From the NCBI RefSeq assembly GCF_041146795.1, contig NC_135187.1, forward strand, positions 18,944,056 through 19,008,055: DNA of 64,000 nucleotides, in the 5' to 3' direction. Of the stretch, positions 33,001 to 46,800 are shown one piece after another (within the stretch, counting starts at the first letter, position 1; each line of letters starts with the position of its first letter). Both the position numbers and the translations under genes were made by a program. The notes below the pieces were generated by a model. The model was not told the DNA's origin, did not search any database, and saw only the letters and a program-made list of their open reading frames with translations. The stretch comes from Maylandia zebra. Lineage: Eukaryota; Chordata; Actinopteri; Cichliformes; Cichlidae.

Positions 33001-36000
33001 GATTTTGTCAGACAGTGTTGGGGTATTAAATTCAGATGGGAAACTTTGAATTTTTTCTGTTGATTACTGCTGAAGCTTCAAAGCCCCCCCCCCCCCCCAA
33101 AAAAAAATGCATTAGGGAAAATCCTGTTGGCAAGAATGAGCACTAAGGAAGACAAACGTGAAGATTTTTCCACTTCTATGAAATTCCTGAATTCTTTATG
33201 ATAAGAGAAAGATAAAAGCTCAGCAGGCTACACATGATTATGAGCTCCATCAACCTCTCTAATCACACTAATAATCAATGATTTCTCCTGAGTTTCTGCC
33301 TCGCGGCACTTAAACGGACACTTTTGTATAGAGATGATTTGACTCTGTTATCTTTTGTGGTGCCCACTTTCCCACAGAGGAGCGTGTGCAGATTTAAGGA
33401 TTCACTCTCTGTTAATAACAATGATTATTAGCTCTGCCTCACTGAGTGGGTGTCTGTTTGTTACCACTGATTCCCCACTCTCTCACTAAAGTAATCTTCA
33501 GAGAGCGCTCCTGCTTCTCATCCACTTCCTCGAAACTCTTGAAATTATCATTCACCCTCTCACTTTCTCGAAAACAAACTCTCCTGTCGGCGTTGTCAAG
33601 AATATTTCTTCTTTAGCTGTGGCAAAATGCATTATTTTCAATCCTTAAACGCCCACGCATGTGCAAAAGTAGCACATCAGCACTGGCACAAATATAAACA
33701 AACGCTGGAAAGCAGTCTGTGCTTTGACACGCCGCCACACTTGCATGCCTGCAGACGCACATGTGCCCAAGGCCCTTGAGCAAACGTACACTCATACATA
33801 GTGGAGGAGAGCTACCCACAGATCATATTCAACGCATTTTCAATGCTCTTTTGATCTCAGGAGACCACTGAATGAGGTCAGAAAATGTAGACACGAAGAA
33901 GAAGCAGAGGATAATGCCCAACCTTTAATCACTTCACCGTGCAACCCAAAGCAGCAGGTGGTTTATCACATCAAAGAGTTAAGGTCGTGACTAGAAAAAG
34001 AAGGTCTGAGCCGTGCATTCATATGGCTAACGGTGTCATGCGCGTGATGTCTGTGCACATGTGTGCATGCATGGTTGCAGAAATGCACTCACCTCCTGAT
34101 GTTGTGTCAGAGCTGGAGGGCCGTGAGCACGATGACAACAGGACTGCAGTTTCCTTGGAGACCGGTTCACAGGTCCTGATCTTTGAATCTGGGGCGTCCA
34201 GAGCTAACAGCTTTTTCGCATGCTTTGTGCCGGTATAATGGGAGGACGCCTGAGCCTTGATGCCCAACAGCAAAAGAAAAAAAAAAAGATTTTGCTTCAT
34301 GCAGTAAAGTGGCTATCTTTACTTTACACAACAATGCATGACTTGAATATGAATGGAAAAACTGCAGAAAGCTATCATTCTCTGACTTGCTTACTTTTGC
34401 CAGTGTAGTAAGTAATCAAGTGGTAAGTCGTTAAAGTAAATAAGTGCAGCACTATGTGCACTTTTTCCACATTTTTACAAAGATTTCCGTACAATACGTG
34501 ACAGTACTTTGCAGTTGTTGAGTTGCTTTCTTATGAGTCATGCTATGGCACAAATAATACAAAATGATACAGAATTTTCTACCAAGATCAAATATCAGGG
34601 GAGTTCACATTTGACCCAGTAATTAAGTAAGAAAGCTTTAAACCTTCAAAACCAGTAAGACAGCCATGTGTAAGGGCAGGTCTTCTCTGTGGTTCAACTG
34701 TCATGTAAGGGTGTGTGTGAGAAAAACAAGCGCACCTTGAAAGACAAAAAACTACTGACAAAGCATGTGTTTCCCACACAGCATCGCCCACCTCAGAGTT
34801 GAATCTAAGACGACAGACGCCGCAGGAACTGGGCTTTCTTATTAAGTGTGACGTTAGCCCGAAGCCTGGGCCAATCAGAGCTTTATGTATATGATCCATC
34901 TGCAACAAGGAAAAGTGAAAAGTTATGTCTGAACTGGTTTTGGATTATGCTCTAACAGACTTGACTGAGTTAGGTAGTAAAAAGTGATCTCCTCTTTAAA
35001 TGTCATGCTATCAGCAGGTAATTTAATCTTTTAGGACCTACTAAGGGTGTTGGTGCCCATAAACATAACAATATTGATGTTCACACATCTATCAGTGAAA
35101 TCAACAACACAGCAAACCACGTGCTCTCTGCTGCCTCAGCTTGCCCGAGACAAATACCAACATATCATCTTGACTGACATGATGTAACGTGACTTAGAAA
35201 AGCTTTCACAGTGCCGTCTGTTTGGTCATTTCAGCTGGGATTAATTACACTGACACTGAACTGTTTTCATGGGATAGAACAGGATTCAAAATGTTTATAT
35301 GAAACCTGTCACACCACTCTGCAGCATAACGCACTTGTCTGCTGCCCACAGGTTTTCTCCACATGTTCCAAATGGTCACGTGTGGTAAAGCTTTTTGCCC
35401 TTGTGGCCATAAGCACTCTGAAGAGCAAAGCCAATCCTGAAAAATTCAGTGCACTGTGTTTAACGTATTTTATTCACACCACAATATAGAAAACACATCA
35501 AATGTTAAACTGAGACATTTGGTATTTCATGAAAAATATAGCAACAGATCTCAAAACAGTTGGCACAGGAGCAAGAAAAGGCTGGAAAAGTAGGTGGTGC
35601 TAAAATGAAACAGCTGGAGGAACTTTTTGCTAGTAATTGGGTTAACTGGCAATAAGGCAGTAACATGAGATATCTTAGTGATGCAAAGTTTCTAATCTCT
35701 AAAACTGGGCTGCGGTGCACCAACCTGCTGAAAGATGTGTCTACAAATTGAGGAGTAATTTCAGAACAGTGTTACTCAACGTAAAATTGTGAAGGGATTG
35801 AATACCACATTATCTACATTGCACAATATCATCAAAAGATTCAGAGAATCTGAAGAAATCTCTGTACAATTTCTGAAGTGGAGGGAGGATGGATGGATGG
35901 ATGGATGGATGGATGGATGGATGGATGGATGGATGGATGGATGGATGGATGGATGGATGGACAAAAAACCCCACAGAGGACTGTTGAACAGCAGCTACTC

Positions 36001-39000
36001 TCCTCAGTTCCCAGACATTTACAGACTGTTAAAATAAAAAGGGATGCTGCACAGTGGTAAAATGGCCCTGCCCTTCTTTCTGCACATCACTGTTGCAGTC
36101 CACTCAGACCACCTTGAAGCCATGTGCCACAGCCTTTGCTATCCATAACAGAGAAAACACAAAACCTTTTACAGGCACCTTTAAAACCTGCAGGGGTGAG
36201 AGTTTTACTCACACAGCCCTGTTCCAGGAAGACTTCATAACACCAAACGTGCAAATGGTCTTTCCAACTGAACAGCGAGAAACCATTACCATATTAAGAA
36301 AACTAAGTTAAATAGCTTTAAATTGCGTGCAGCATAATCATGTTTGTGTAGCCTCGTACTGCAGATCAGCTAATGAAGTTTCAGACTTTTTCACCCCCCC
36401 AGACTACTTTTATTTATGCGTGTAAGAGAGAGGCAGTAAACCTGTCCATGCCTTTGCATATATGCGTGAACACAATACCATTATCTGACCACACAACACT
36501 GTGCACTGCTGGACATTGCTGGAAACTGTAATGAGCAAAACTACTCAGTGTAATAAAACCCAACTGGCCTTTGTGGAGCAAAACAAGACTATTACCTGAG
36601 ATGAAATGTAGGAGGCCATATAAGCAGCCAAAGTGGGCGGGGAGTGGGGAGTGTGGAGTGGGGGTTTTATGGAAATCTGGTTAGTGGTAAAAGTAAAAAT
36701 TTATGCATTCTTATGGGTCAGCCAGCTAGTCCTCTAACCCCAGAGAACCCTCAGTATAGCACTGCAGTGGAGATGTACCTTGTTTCTTTAGAGCCAAACC
36801 TGAACACGTTCTTCAAAAGTGAAAAACTCAACATTGGGTGTGCGTGTCTGTGTGTGTGTGTTCTCACTACTTTTCTTTGATCATCACTCTGGGCTGCTAC
36901 ACTGGAATGTATCTGTGCAGTCGCAAGTCTCTTATCTCCCTGTTTCCCTGCAGCTGTTTGTCTATAGAAAACTCCAGCAACCTTACATAAAAACAAACAT
37001 ATATCACGTGTATCATGTGTAAAATGCAAAAAGTCGTAGAAATTTAAGAAACAAAGCAAAGGACTAAATCTGTCATGTAACGTGTGACAAACATCTTTAT
37101 GTGAGAGTATTTTTGACATCTTTTTTATGTTTCTGTGAATGAGATCGAACAGTTTAACATCAGCTAACAGCCCGCTCGCTCCCTCCTTGCTCCACAGCCC
37201 CAAGGTTCCTGTATCTCCTCCTGACCTTCCATCACACGTTCCTCACTTCACCCCTCCATCTGCTTACCTCTGAACCCTCTCCCTTCGCCTGCGTCTGATC
37301 AAAGTCACCTTCCCGGTTCCCCGTGGAGTCACCCTCTTACCCTCCACTCCCACTCGGCACTACGATGGACTAGCACCTGCAGCAAAGTCAGTTTGCCCTT
37401 CTTACTCATTGCCTCTTCAGTTTTGTTTTGCACAAACACTCGCACAAATACATATATCACATGCAGAAACAAATCTGCCACTGTGAGCTCATGAAGAGAA
37501 AGGAAAGCAGTACATTCAGTGGATTGTACACTAAATAAAGGCATCACATCCACCACACAGCATCAATTATATCCAGCATATTCCCTCCAGAAACCTCCTC
37601 GCACACAGGGTGTCAGCATGTCAGACATGCTCTGCTCCAGGGAGTCAGTTATGGCTGAAACATATGGCCAAGTGAAGTAAAGCAGACTTCTAACTTTATA
37701 ATGATGAATGCTCCTGGATTTACACTGTGTACCAGCATGACAGGTATGTGTGAATGTCTGACGTCAAACACCTAAAGGGAGTGAGTTCTGACGAATGAGC
37801 TGCTGCTTTTGGGCTCTTTGTCATTTCAATTATTTTATTCTTGGAAACAATATCTGGGTTTTTTTGTTTCCAAAACGAAAGAAATAAAAAGAATGCGAGC
37901 CAACCAAGCTTCTGAAGTCCAAGTTTTAAAAGCAGAGGTCCCTGAATCACGACAAGCATCCGCACACATGCCTGCAACCCTGTAGTCATGACAACGCACA
38001 TGTGCACTGAAAAAAGTGATATTGTCTCCTTTTAAATATAGCATATTATATTTTGGTATATCTTTTCAATTCAAATGAGTAATTCCTGTCTACATATATA
38101 ATTCGAGTAACTCCAGAATACATTCCCTGCGTTTTAATCCAATTAATTTTAGTTAATTAAATGTAGCTCAAAATGCTTAAGTATGTTTTTCATAGCCTCC
38201 TGCTGGGCCATTTTGCGCATGCGTTAGGACAGGCCACCATTTTGCACGCGGACTGAAGAAGCGGACTCTTTGTGTGCTGCAAGCGGGCTCAAGTTAATCG
38301 CACAACTTCATATAAAGGTGGTCTAGCTTCGGTAAGTAAACCTTTTACGGTCGTTTTTGTTTTATTTTTTTACCTCAGTCAAAGCATGTTGACTCTTTAA
38401 GACGTGTGCACATGGAGAAAGAAGTCTAAGTAGTTGTACACCTCTGAACTTTGTCATGAATTTGACTTAAGCTAGCTATGTGCTCTATTAGCTACTGCTC
38501 TATTAAAAGAGTAATTGTATTCCATCCATCCATCCATCTTCATCCGCTTATCCGAGGTCGGGTCGCGGGGGTAGCAGCCTAAGCAAAGAGGTCCAGACCT
38601 CCCTCTCCCCAGCCACCTCCTCCAGCTTGTCCGGGGGAATACCAAGGCGTTCCCAGGCCAGCCGAGAGATATAATCTCTCCAGCGTGTCCTGGGTCTGCC
38701 CCGGGGCCTCCTCCCGGTGGGACATGCCTGGAACACCTCGCCCAGGAGGCGCCCAGGGGGCATCCTTGCCAGATGCCCGAACCACCTCAGCTGGCTCCTT
38801 TCGATGTGGAGCAGCAGCTGCTCTACTCTAAGCCCCTCCCGGATGGCCGAACTTCTCACCCTATCTCTAAGGGAGAGGCCAGCCACCCTTCGGAGGAAGC
38901 TCATTTCCGCCGCTTGTATCCGCGATCTCGTTCTTTCGGTCACTACCCACAGCTCGTGGCCATAGGTGAGGGTAGGGACGTAGATCGACCGGTAAATTGA

Positions 39001-42000
39001 GAGCTTCGCTTTTACACTCAGCTCCCTCTTCACCACGACTGACCGGTGCAGCGTCCGCATTACTGCAGCCGCAGCCCCAATCCGTCTGTCGATCTCCAGC
39101 TCCCTTCTCCCATCACTCGCGAACAAGACCCCGAGATACTTGAACTCCTCCACTTGGGGCAGGAACTCATCCCCGACCCGGAGTGGGCACTCCACCCTTT
39201 TCCGGCTGAGAACCATGGCCTCAGATTTGGAGGTGCTGATCCTCATTCCCGCTGCGTTACACTCGGCTGCGAACCGCTCCAGTGCGAGCTGGAGGCCCTC
39301 ACCCGATGAAGCCAACAGAACCACATCATCCGCAAAAATCAGAGATGAGATTCTGAGGCCACCAAAGCGAAAGCCCTCCGCCACTTGGCTGCGCCTAGAA
39401 ATCCTGTCCATAAAAATTATGAACAGAACCGGTTCTGTTCAGTAATTGTATTGATGCGTTAAAATGTCATATGTTTTTAGCTTAGTTCTTGTGGCACACG
39501 TTGTACTAACAAATTATGGAACGAGGCAATTTCTCTGTAGTTAGCTGTAAAGTTCACTGTACAGTCGCCTGCAGTTTTAAGTGGAGAAATCGTCCCTCCC
39601 GCCACAACATTGGCATTAAGGAATAGTCGGGCGGGGGAGGGGGCTTCTGAACGCACCTGCACAGTCAGGGGTGCAGTAGGAAATAAGTAGGATTGGCGTT
39701 GCACAACGTCTTTTGTGCAGAAAAAAATAATGGTTGTAAACTGTGGAGGAGAATAACTCAGTGGTTGCCAAAAATGTGAGATCAAAAGGCACTGAGAGTG
39801 AGGTTTGTCAGGACTGAAATTAACTCAGAAAAGAAGTTGCTTCACTTGATAGAGCTGTTGAGTGCAAGACCTGTCAGCGGCCTGGTTTAGCATTTGAAGC
39901 CTCGCTACGTGCTTCCAAACCGCTGCATTTAATCTCAGAGAAAACTAACACAGAGAAGTAAAGCAAGTGTGTAAGTTCATCTCTTTATGTTTGCATAGTA
40001 TTTCCATGTTGAGCTTAACAACCGATGTATGGAGCCACAGCTGGACTGGCTGTCGGAGTTTTGTATTGAGGGGGAAAGGAAGCGATTTGTTTTATACTTC
40101 AGCTACAATGAAAAAAGACACAAAGCTGGAGTTATTCGGTGTCTTCATGCTGAACAGCTAAAACTTCTTCCCTCATTCTCCCCCCTCCCTCTCCTGTTGC
40201 TACTTCAATCATGAAACTGATCGATTATCAGGTGATCGGCTTTTCTGTCGCTAGTCTCTCTCATTTGTTAGTCACACAGTTTGCGCTAGAAAGAGGAAAA
40301 CGGCAGATAAACAACAGCAGCACGTTTAAGCTTGATAAGCTGTTGCTAGAATTTTTTTAATATTACTTCTAGTATCCGCTTATGTTTTCTGGAGCCACAG
40401 CCGTAATAGCTGCTGGTCATGATAGTTTGGATATGTGGTGAGAAGGAAACATGAAGGTGAAACCAGGAGAAGTTTTTACTGAATCATTAGAGCTGAACAG
40501 GTAATGAAGAAACAGGTTTACATTTTAGGTCACGTGAATGAGTTGAAGGGAAGTTATGAACTGTTTATGAGAGACAAATAACACCAGGATCCTTTTCTAT
40601 GTAGCTGACATCTGGTAACTGTGCAGGGGCGGATCTAGCAAAGTTTTGCCAGGGGGCCAGGTAGGGCATTAACAGGGAAAGGGAGACACAAAGGCATAAT
40701 TTTCTTTCTTATTCTCATTTAAAATGTCTAGCTTTTAATAAATAATTATTCTAAATCTTACTACCAAAGTGGTGATCTGGTTAAATGTATAGAGATCCAT
40801 TATTGTATGTAGTAAATATTAAGTCTAATATATGCCCTAGTAATAGTAGTACATATAGCACTTTTTCCTTTGGGAAGGTACGCTGTCTGCGCTGTCTGCA
40901 ACTGTATTGAAGAAAAATGTTGAATCTAATTATTATAGAAAAATAATTGATTTCTGTGCATTAAAGTAGATTACGTCAATTAAGCATTATCAGGCGAAGG
41001 GTGCGGGGTGGTTTCCTAATATTTTTGCTGGGAGTTGGCAGCAGTGTTGGTCAAGTTACTTGAAAAAAGTAATCAGTAACTAATTACTGATTACTCCCCC
41101 AAAAAAGTAATCCCGTTACTTTACTGATTACTTATTTTCAAAAGTAATTAATTACTTAGTTACTTAGTTACTTTTTAAAAACACGATTTACAACCTGAAG
41201 AGGTGATAAAGTGATAGATCTTTCAGCCCAATTCTACTTTTTCTGCATAATCCATCATACAAAATGTAATCAAATGGAAAAGTCTCTTTTTAAAACTTGT
41301 TTTATCAGTTTTAATCTTTTAACTTTATGCATCAAGCAAAACATTTAATTATATGCAACATTCTCTGACTTGAATAAATGAGTTTAACATTTAAACCTAT
41401 TTTCTGCACATTCCAGCACATAAAATAAAATATTTTTTGTGTTTTCACTCACTCTTTCAAACAGATGCAAGTAAAACGCAGCAGAAAATAAATAAAGTCA
41501 AAGACTCAGCGGTCCTTTTGCTCTATTTTCACCTGTAAAGCAGGAGCAGGGTAGGCGGAGGGTTACCCTGGTGCAGGTGTGCTGCAGTCAGTTGAATCCG
41601 CGCGAGTGTCTCTGTGAATTTCCCATCACGTCGTAGCTACTCGGTGCTTGCTTGGAAGTTTAGGGGTTTTTTTCGCTGTAAAAAGAAGTTTTCTTCCCAC
41701 GCACGATGGACGCTAATGTTTTTGTCACTTTTTATGGAATCAAACTCAAAGTAAGGTCAGTACTTCCACACTTTAAACGCTGCACGCTCATACTCTCTCC
41801 CGCACTCGATATATTATCCATTGTTGATCTGCACACAGCTGCTGTCACCAACGTCGCACTTGCTTACGTCACTGTCATGAGACATTCTCGCAAAAAAAAT
41901 CACGGTTTTAGTAACGCAGTAACGCAGCGTTCCTACGGGAAAGTAACGGTAATCTAATTACCGATTTTGCAATAGTAATCCCTTACTTTACTCGTTACTT

Positions 42001-43354
42001 GAAAAAAGTAATCAGATTACAGTAACGCGTTACAAGTAACGCGTTACTGCCCATCTCTGGTTGGCAGTCCTATTAGTTAGTTTAATATTTCTATGTACTG
42101 TTTAGAATACCTGAATAAGGAGGATGGTGTACGTTTTTTAGGTTGATCAGTATTGCTGAAGTATAAAATATTTTGGGTGCAGTGTATTTTTTGCATACAG
42201 GTATAACAGAATAGCTTTAATGTTTTGTTTTTAAAACTGAGTATGAACTTATACAAAATGCAGCAAAATATTTATAAAAACAGTTTTATTTATTATAAAA
42301 TACACTATATCGGATTCATATCGGCATCGGCAGATAATCAAATTTATGATATCGGTATCGGACATAAAAAAGTGGTATCGTGCCATCTGTAGTTTGCACA
42401 GAGGCACAAGTAAGATTTGTTTTGTTACAAGGGAGTATCATGAAGTAATGCACTAATGGCTTGGAAACGGTAATTGTTTGTCTTTCTAAAGTTTATTTTT
42501 TTTTATTTGTCTTCCTTTTCTGGCAGATTTTCTTCCCCTTATGTGTTACTGTTTATTCAAGAAGATGGTGTTATTTTGGTAAGTACATGCAAATTCCTTA
42601 CATATTTATCACAACAGTATTTGTCACAGTATTGCAGGGACAAGTTTATCTATCTCATCTTAAGGGTTCTTGTGATTATTAATATTGATATTAATTAATA
42701 TCAATTAATATATATGATTAAATTTCTTTTATCCAGGACAAAAGAAAAAAAAAACTTGCGAAAGTGAAATGAAAAACAGGAATTTAGTTCTTGTGAGTTA
42801 AGAGGATGCAGAGCATAGGGTTAGATGGAGGTGGATCATTCACTGTGGTGATCCCTGAAGGAAACAGCCAAGAGAAAAAGGATCAGATTGCAAAAAAAAA
42901 TGTGGTTTGTTTGCATACATGAGTCTTTACGGTACCCACAGGACTCCTGAAGTATAAGTACTCTGAAGTTTGCAGAGCAATTTCAGAGATGTTTGGGGCT
43001 TACATGGCAAGCATGTTTTTAGTTGCACATCTAAATTTTCTCTGCTCTCTGTTGCTGATGGCAGAGTTCTGCCCCGCTGACCTCACAGGTGAGACACTCC
43101 CACCAGTGGACAAAGAGCACAGGAAAATGTGTTGCCAACCACCTGAAACAGACAAATATCTGCTTTTTAAAACCCTTTAAACCCGTTAAATGGACTGATG
43201 CCATTCATTTCTTCTTTGATTAACAGTAGTAACATCCTTCATGCACTGTATACTAACCCATATGATAATCATGCTTTATGAAGTGATGGCAATTGCATTG
43301 TAGCATTTAATGAAGAAATAACAAAATAATCATACCAATGATTAAGCACCAGTC

Positions 43355-43434
<80 letters not shown>

Positions 43435-43834
43435 TATCATGCAAGAGGTAAATCTGAATATTGCAAATTCTATTTGGATTTCTTTTGTCTTAAGTGGCAG
43501 GTCACTGGTGAGTCCAATAAGCCGTTTTAGGTGACCAGCCAAGCAATTTAAATTTTGAAATTTCATATATAAATTTTATTTACTATGTTTGAACTGACAT
43601 ATGATAAAATTTACTTATTGCGAATGTCAGACATTGTTCTTTTTTCCAAATTGGTTTAATCAGCAACTCTCTTTAAACAGGCTGAAAGTGATGTTAAAGT
43701 GAAAAAGGAAGCAGTTCTCAGGGCACTTTGCCTCTACCTTGGTGAAGAGGACGGAAGCCTTATTCGGGAGTTCTTTGTAAGTCATTTAAGTCATTGTAAG
43801 CAAGTCATCTATACACACACTTTTTAGATAGATA

Positions 43835-43869
<35 letters not shown>

Positions 43870-46800
43870 CGACTAGATTGGAATTTAATTGTAGAGTTAA
43901 TTGTTTTTTCTTTTACCTTTTTATTAAGTGTTTAGGACATTGAAGGAGATGATATCCAGAGAGACCTGAAGAAGCACACCATGGGCATTTATGTCATCAA
44001 CAGGGAGGATGGACAAAATGGACATTATGATGACATTGGAATATTTGTTGAAGGGGAGATAGTCATGGACAACATTGGATCTCTGGCGCAAGCTTGTGCA
44101 TTGATGCTTGGAGTAATCTATGCACTAAACCTAGCCTTCCCCAAGGAATTGAAGGACTATTATGAATTCATTTAGAAAGTGTTGATGGGATTCGATGGTG
44201 AAAAGCTCTCCCCCAAAGTCTTTGGGCTGAAGAACAAAATTGCTACTGGATAGGAAGATTTCTAAAATAACACATCAAGAGAATGCTGTTATGTAAATTA
44301 CCAATGACTGGTGCTCTTGTGAATAGGAGTGAAACTCTTGTACAACCATCATTTGTTCTGTGTTATGTTTCGATTGAACATTTTAACTTTCAATAATGAA
44401 TGTTTCACATGTGGTACATTTGAGTAGCTTGAAGAGCAACTTTGTAATTATTCAGTTATAGCTGCTGCCCTGCGTATAATCAGTGTTAACTCAACCGAAT
44501 TTAAAAAAAACAAAAAAAAAACCATTCATGATTACCACACTGCAGCACACTGGTAACACTTTAAAGACTTAATTGTTTTGAAGCGAGTATGTTAGGTCAG
44601 AAAATATGTAAAACATTCAGAATCTTCAAGGAAGGACTAGAATGTTAAGACAGTGGTCAATAAGCAGTAAGGAAAACACAAGTTTAATTTTAAGTCTAAT
44701 TACCTTATTAAAATGCAATTTCTAAATATGGATCGCAGAACAGCAAGTCTGAAACTGGTTAGTTTGTGGATGCATCAGTTTCTAATTGTGATACATTATA
44801 CTGCTGGTAGTGTTTTATTCTTTTATGTAAGGAGTTTGTTTGTTTTTTTTCTTTTTTAGAGGAAGAGAAACATTGGTTAACATTTCTCTTGTCTGTTGTT
44901 TCTGTTTTGTTTGAATACAGCTTTTTAAAGCTACTAGTTCATAGGCAAAAGTTTTGTAATTTGTATTATACAAATTGCAGCAATTTCCCTTAGAGATGTG
45001 GATTCTTATTCTGTTTGCAACAAATTTTGCATTAATAAATGATGTGAAAGAATGTTGTAGTTTTCATTATTGACGTTTTTAAAAACTACAAATCAGGGTA
45101 AGCAATATTTTTTTAAGTAAACTTAACTTAATTGAAATAGAGAGAAATTAACAATTTGATTGATTTGAATATAAGTTTGGGACATAAGTGTAAAGGAAAC
45201 AAATTATTCTGGTACATTTAACACGACCTTAGTTGGACTTACTAATAATATTTGACTAAGACGTATCCACAACAGTTAAGTTAAAGTAGCTTAAAAATAT
45301 ATGTTGGTTTTACTTGCTTAAATTAAATTCAGTGTACTTAAAAAATATTTCTGGATTCAAACAAATTTATTTCGTGCAACCACTTGTCATAAAAAAATTG
45401 AGTAAATTGAACAAAACATTTTTTTCAGTGTGGGCACCAAACAAACTCCTGTGCAGAGTTTAATGGAGGCCAAAGCACACAAGTGAATGCACTGCTTACA
45501 CACAAATACACACACACGAAGAACCCACACATAAAGAGACACATTTCAGAAGAAAACACAGGCCGTCAGAGTTCAGCTGCGTGCCCACTTACTTCACACC
45601 CACAGGTTCGATTCAGAGGAGCAAGACAATTCTCTGACAAAATACGTTCTAGACGATATTTTATTTTCGTTCAGCTCATTCCAAACACTCAAAAGCAACT
45701 GAAGGATATGGGGACCTCAGAGGTTTAATTTATTTAATAAAGACAGCAAAACCGAAAGAGTTCAGCGATTCACAAATGAGATTATGTCTGCATAACCCAA
45801 AGGGAGTACAGCAGGATTAGTTCAACTAAAATGACAAAAGAGAAATTAAAATGCTCTGAATTTTTTTTTTAAAGTACATCTGAACAGATTTGAGAAGAAA
45901 AACTAAAATTAACACATAAGTATTAGAAAAAGATATCCAAACTTCATTTATAAATTATGTTAGTTTGTTTCTGCCACTGAAGAAAATTTTAGTTTGTTGT
46001 CCAAAGTCAAAATTTAAGGTTTGTACCTTCGAATTTCAACTTAACATCTCGATTTTTGTTACATTTTGAGATAGTGAGCAAGTTGAAATTTTGAGATATT
46101 CAGAAATTTAAAATTATCTCTGTATGTCAATTATTTTTTTCCCAGTGGCAGAAACAAGCTTCCATAACAAATGATAATAGATTGTAGAGGTAGCTAAAAT
46201 TAAAGCTAAAATTTTCCAATCCAAAATTCCAATCCAAGCCGTGTAACGTATACGCACAATTCAGCCTCGAAAAACAGTGAAAAAAATGAAGTGACCATCA
46301 AGCAATGATGAATTGGTCATGATGTTTCTAAACAAGGAAAGTAAGAAACTAAGATTCTGGGTTCATCTAATTCTCACAAAAAGACAGCAGCAGGGAGAAT
46401 TTTATGGTTTGATCCAGGAGTTGAAGCTTTACCACGACTGCTTTCGTACATATTTCAGGATCTCAGTGGGGCCATTTGAGCTCTTGTTGGCAGAGTTGGG
46501 GCAGAGTTTGAGGAAGGAGAGAAATAATTTCAGAGAATGATTGACCTGGAGCAGCATCTAGCAGTGTGTCTGTGGTATAATAGAATATTTTAATATTTCC
46601 ATCTCAAATACATTCAGTACTGGTATTAATTTGAGTTATGAGCGCACATATTGCCAAATGCAGTGATTGGTCAGATTTGGAAAAATAAATGCTACAAAAC
46701 ATCCAGTGAAATTACATGGTCGGTGTGAATGGTTACATTAAGAATAGATGAGTCTGAAAAATATTTCTAACGAACAAAACATTTGTTTAAAGGACCTCAC

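Noticed and set aside
35776-36060. Frames with HPSI or MDGW repeats
   Set aside because: They come from the GGAT microsatellite inside a dead Tc1-like element.
36751-37203. 150-codon minus-strand frame
   Set aside because: No family resemblance and no exon-like borders; probably chance.
43342-43566. Minus-strand frame with a long Thr-His repeat
   Set aside because: It is the GT microsatellite; no flanking domain or splice partner.
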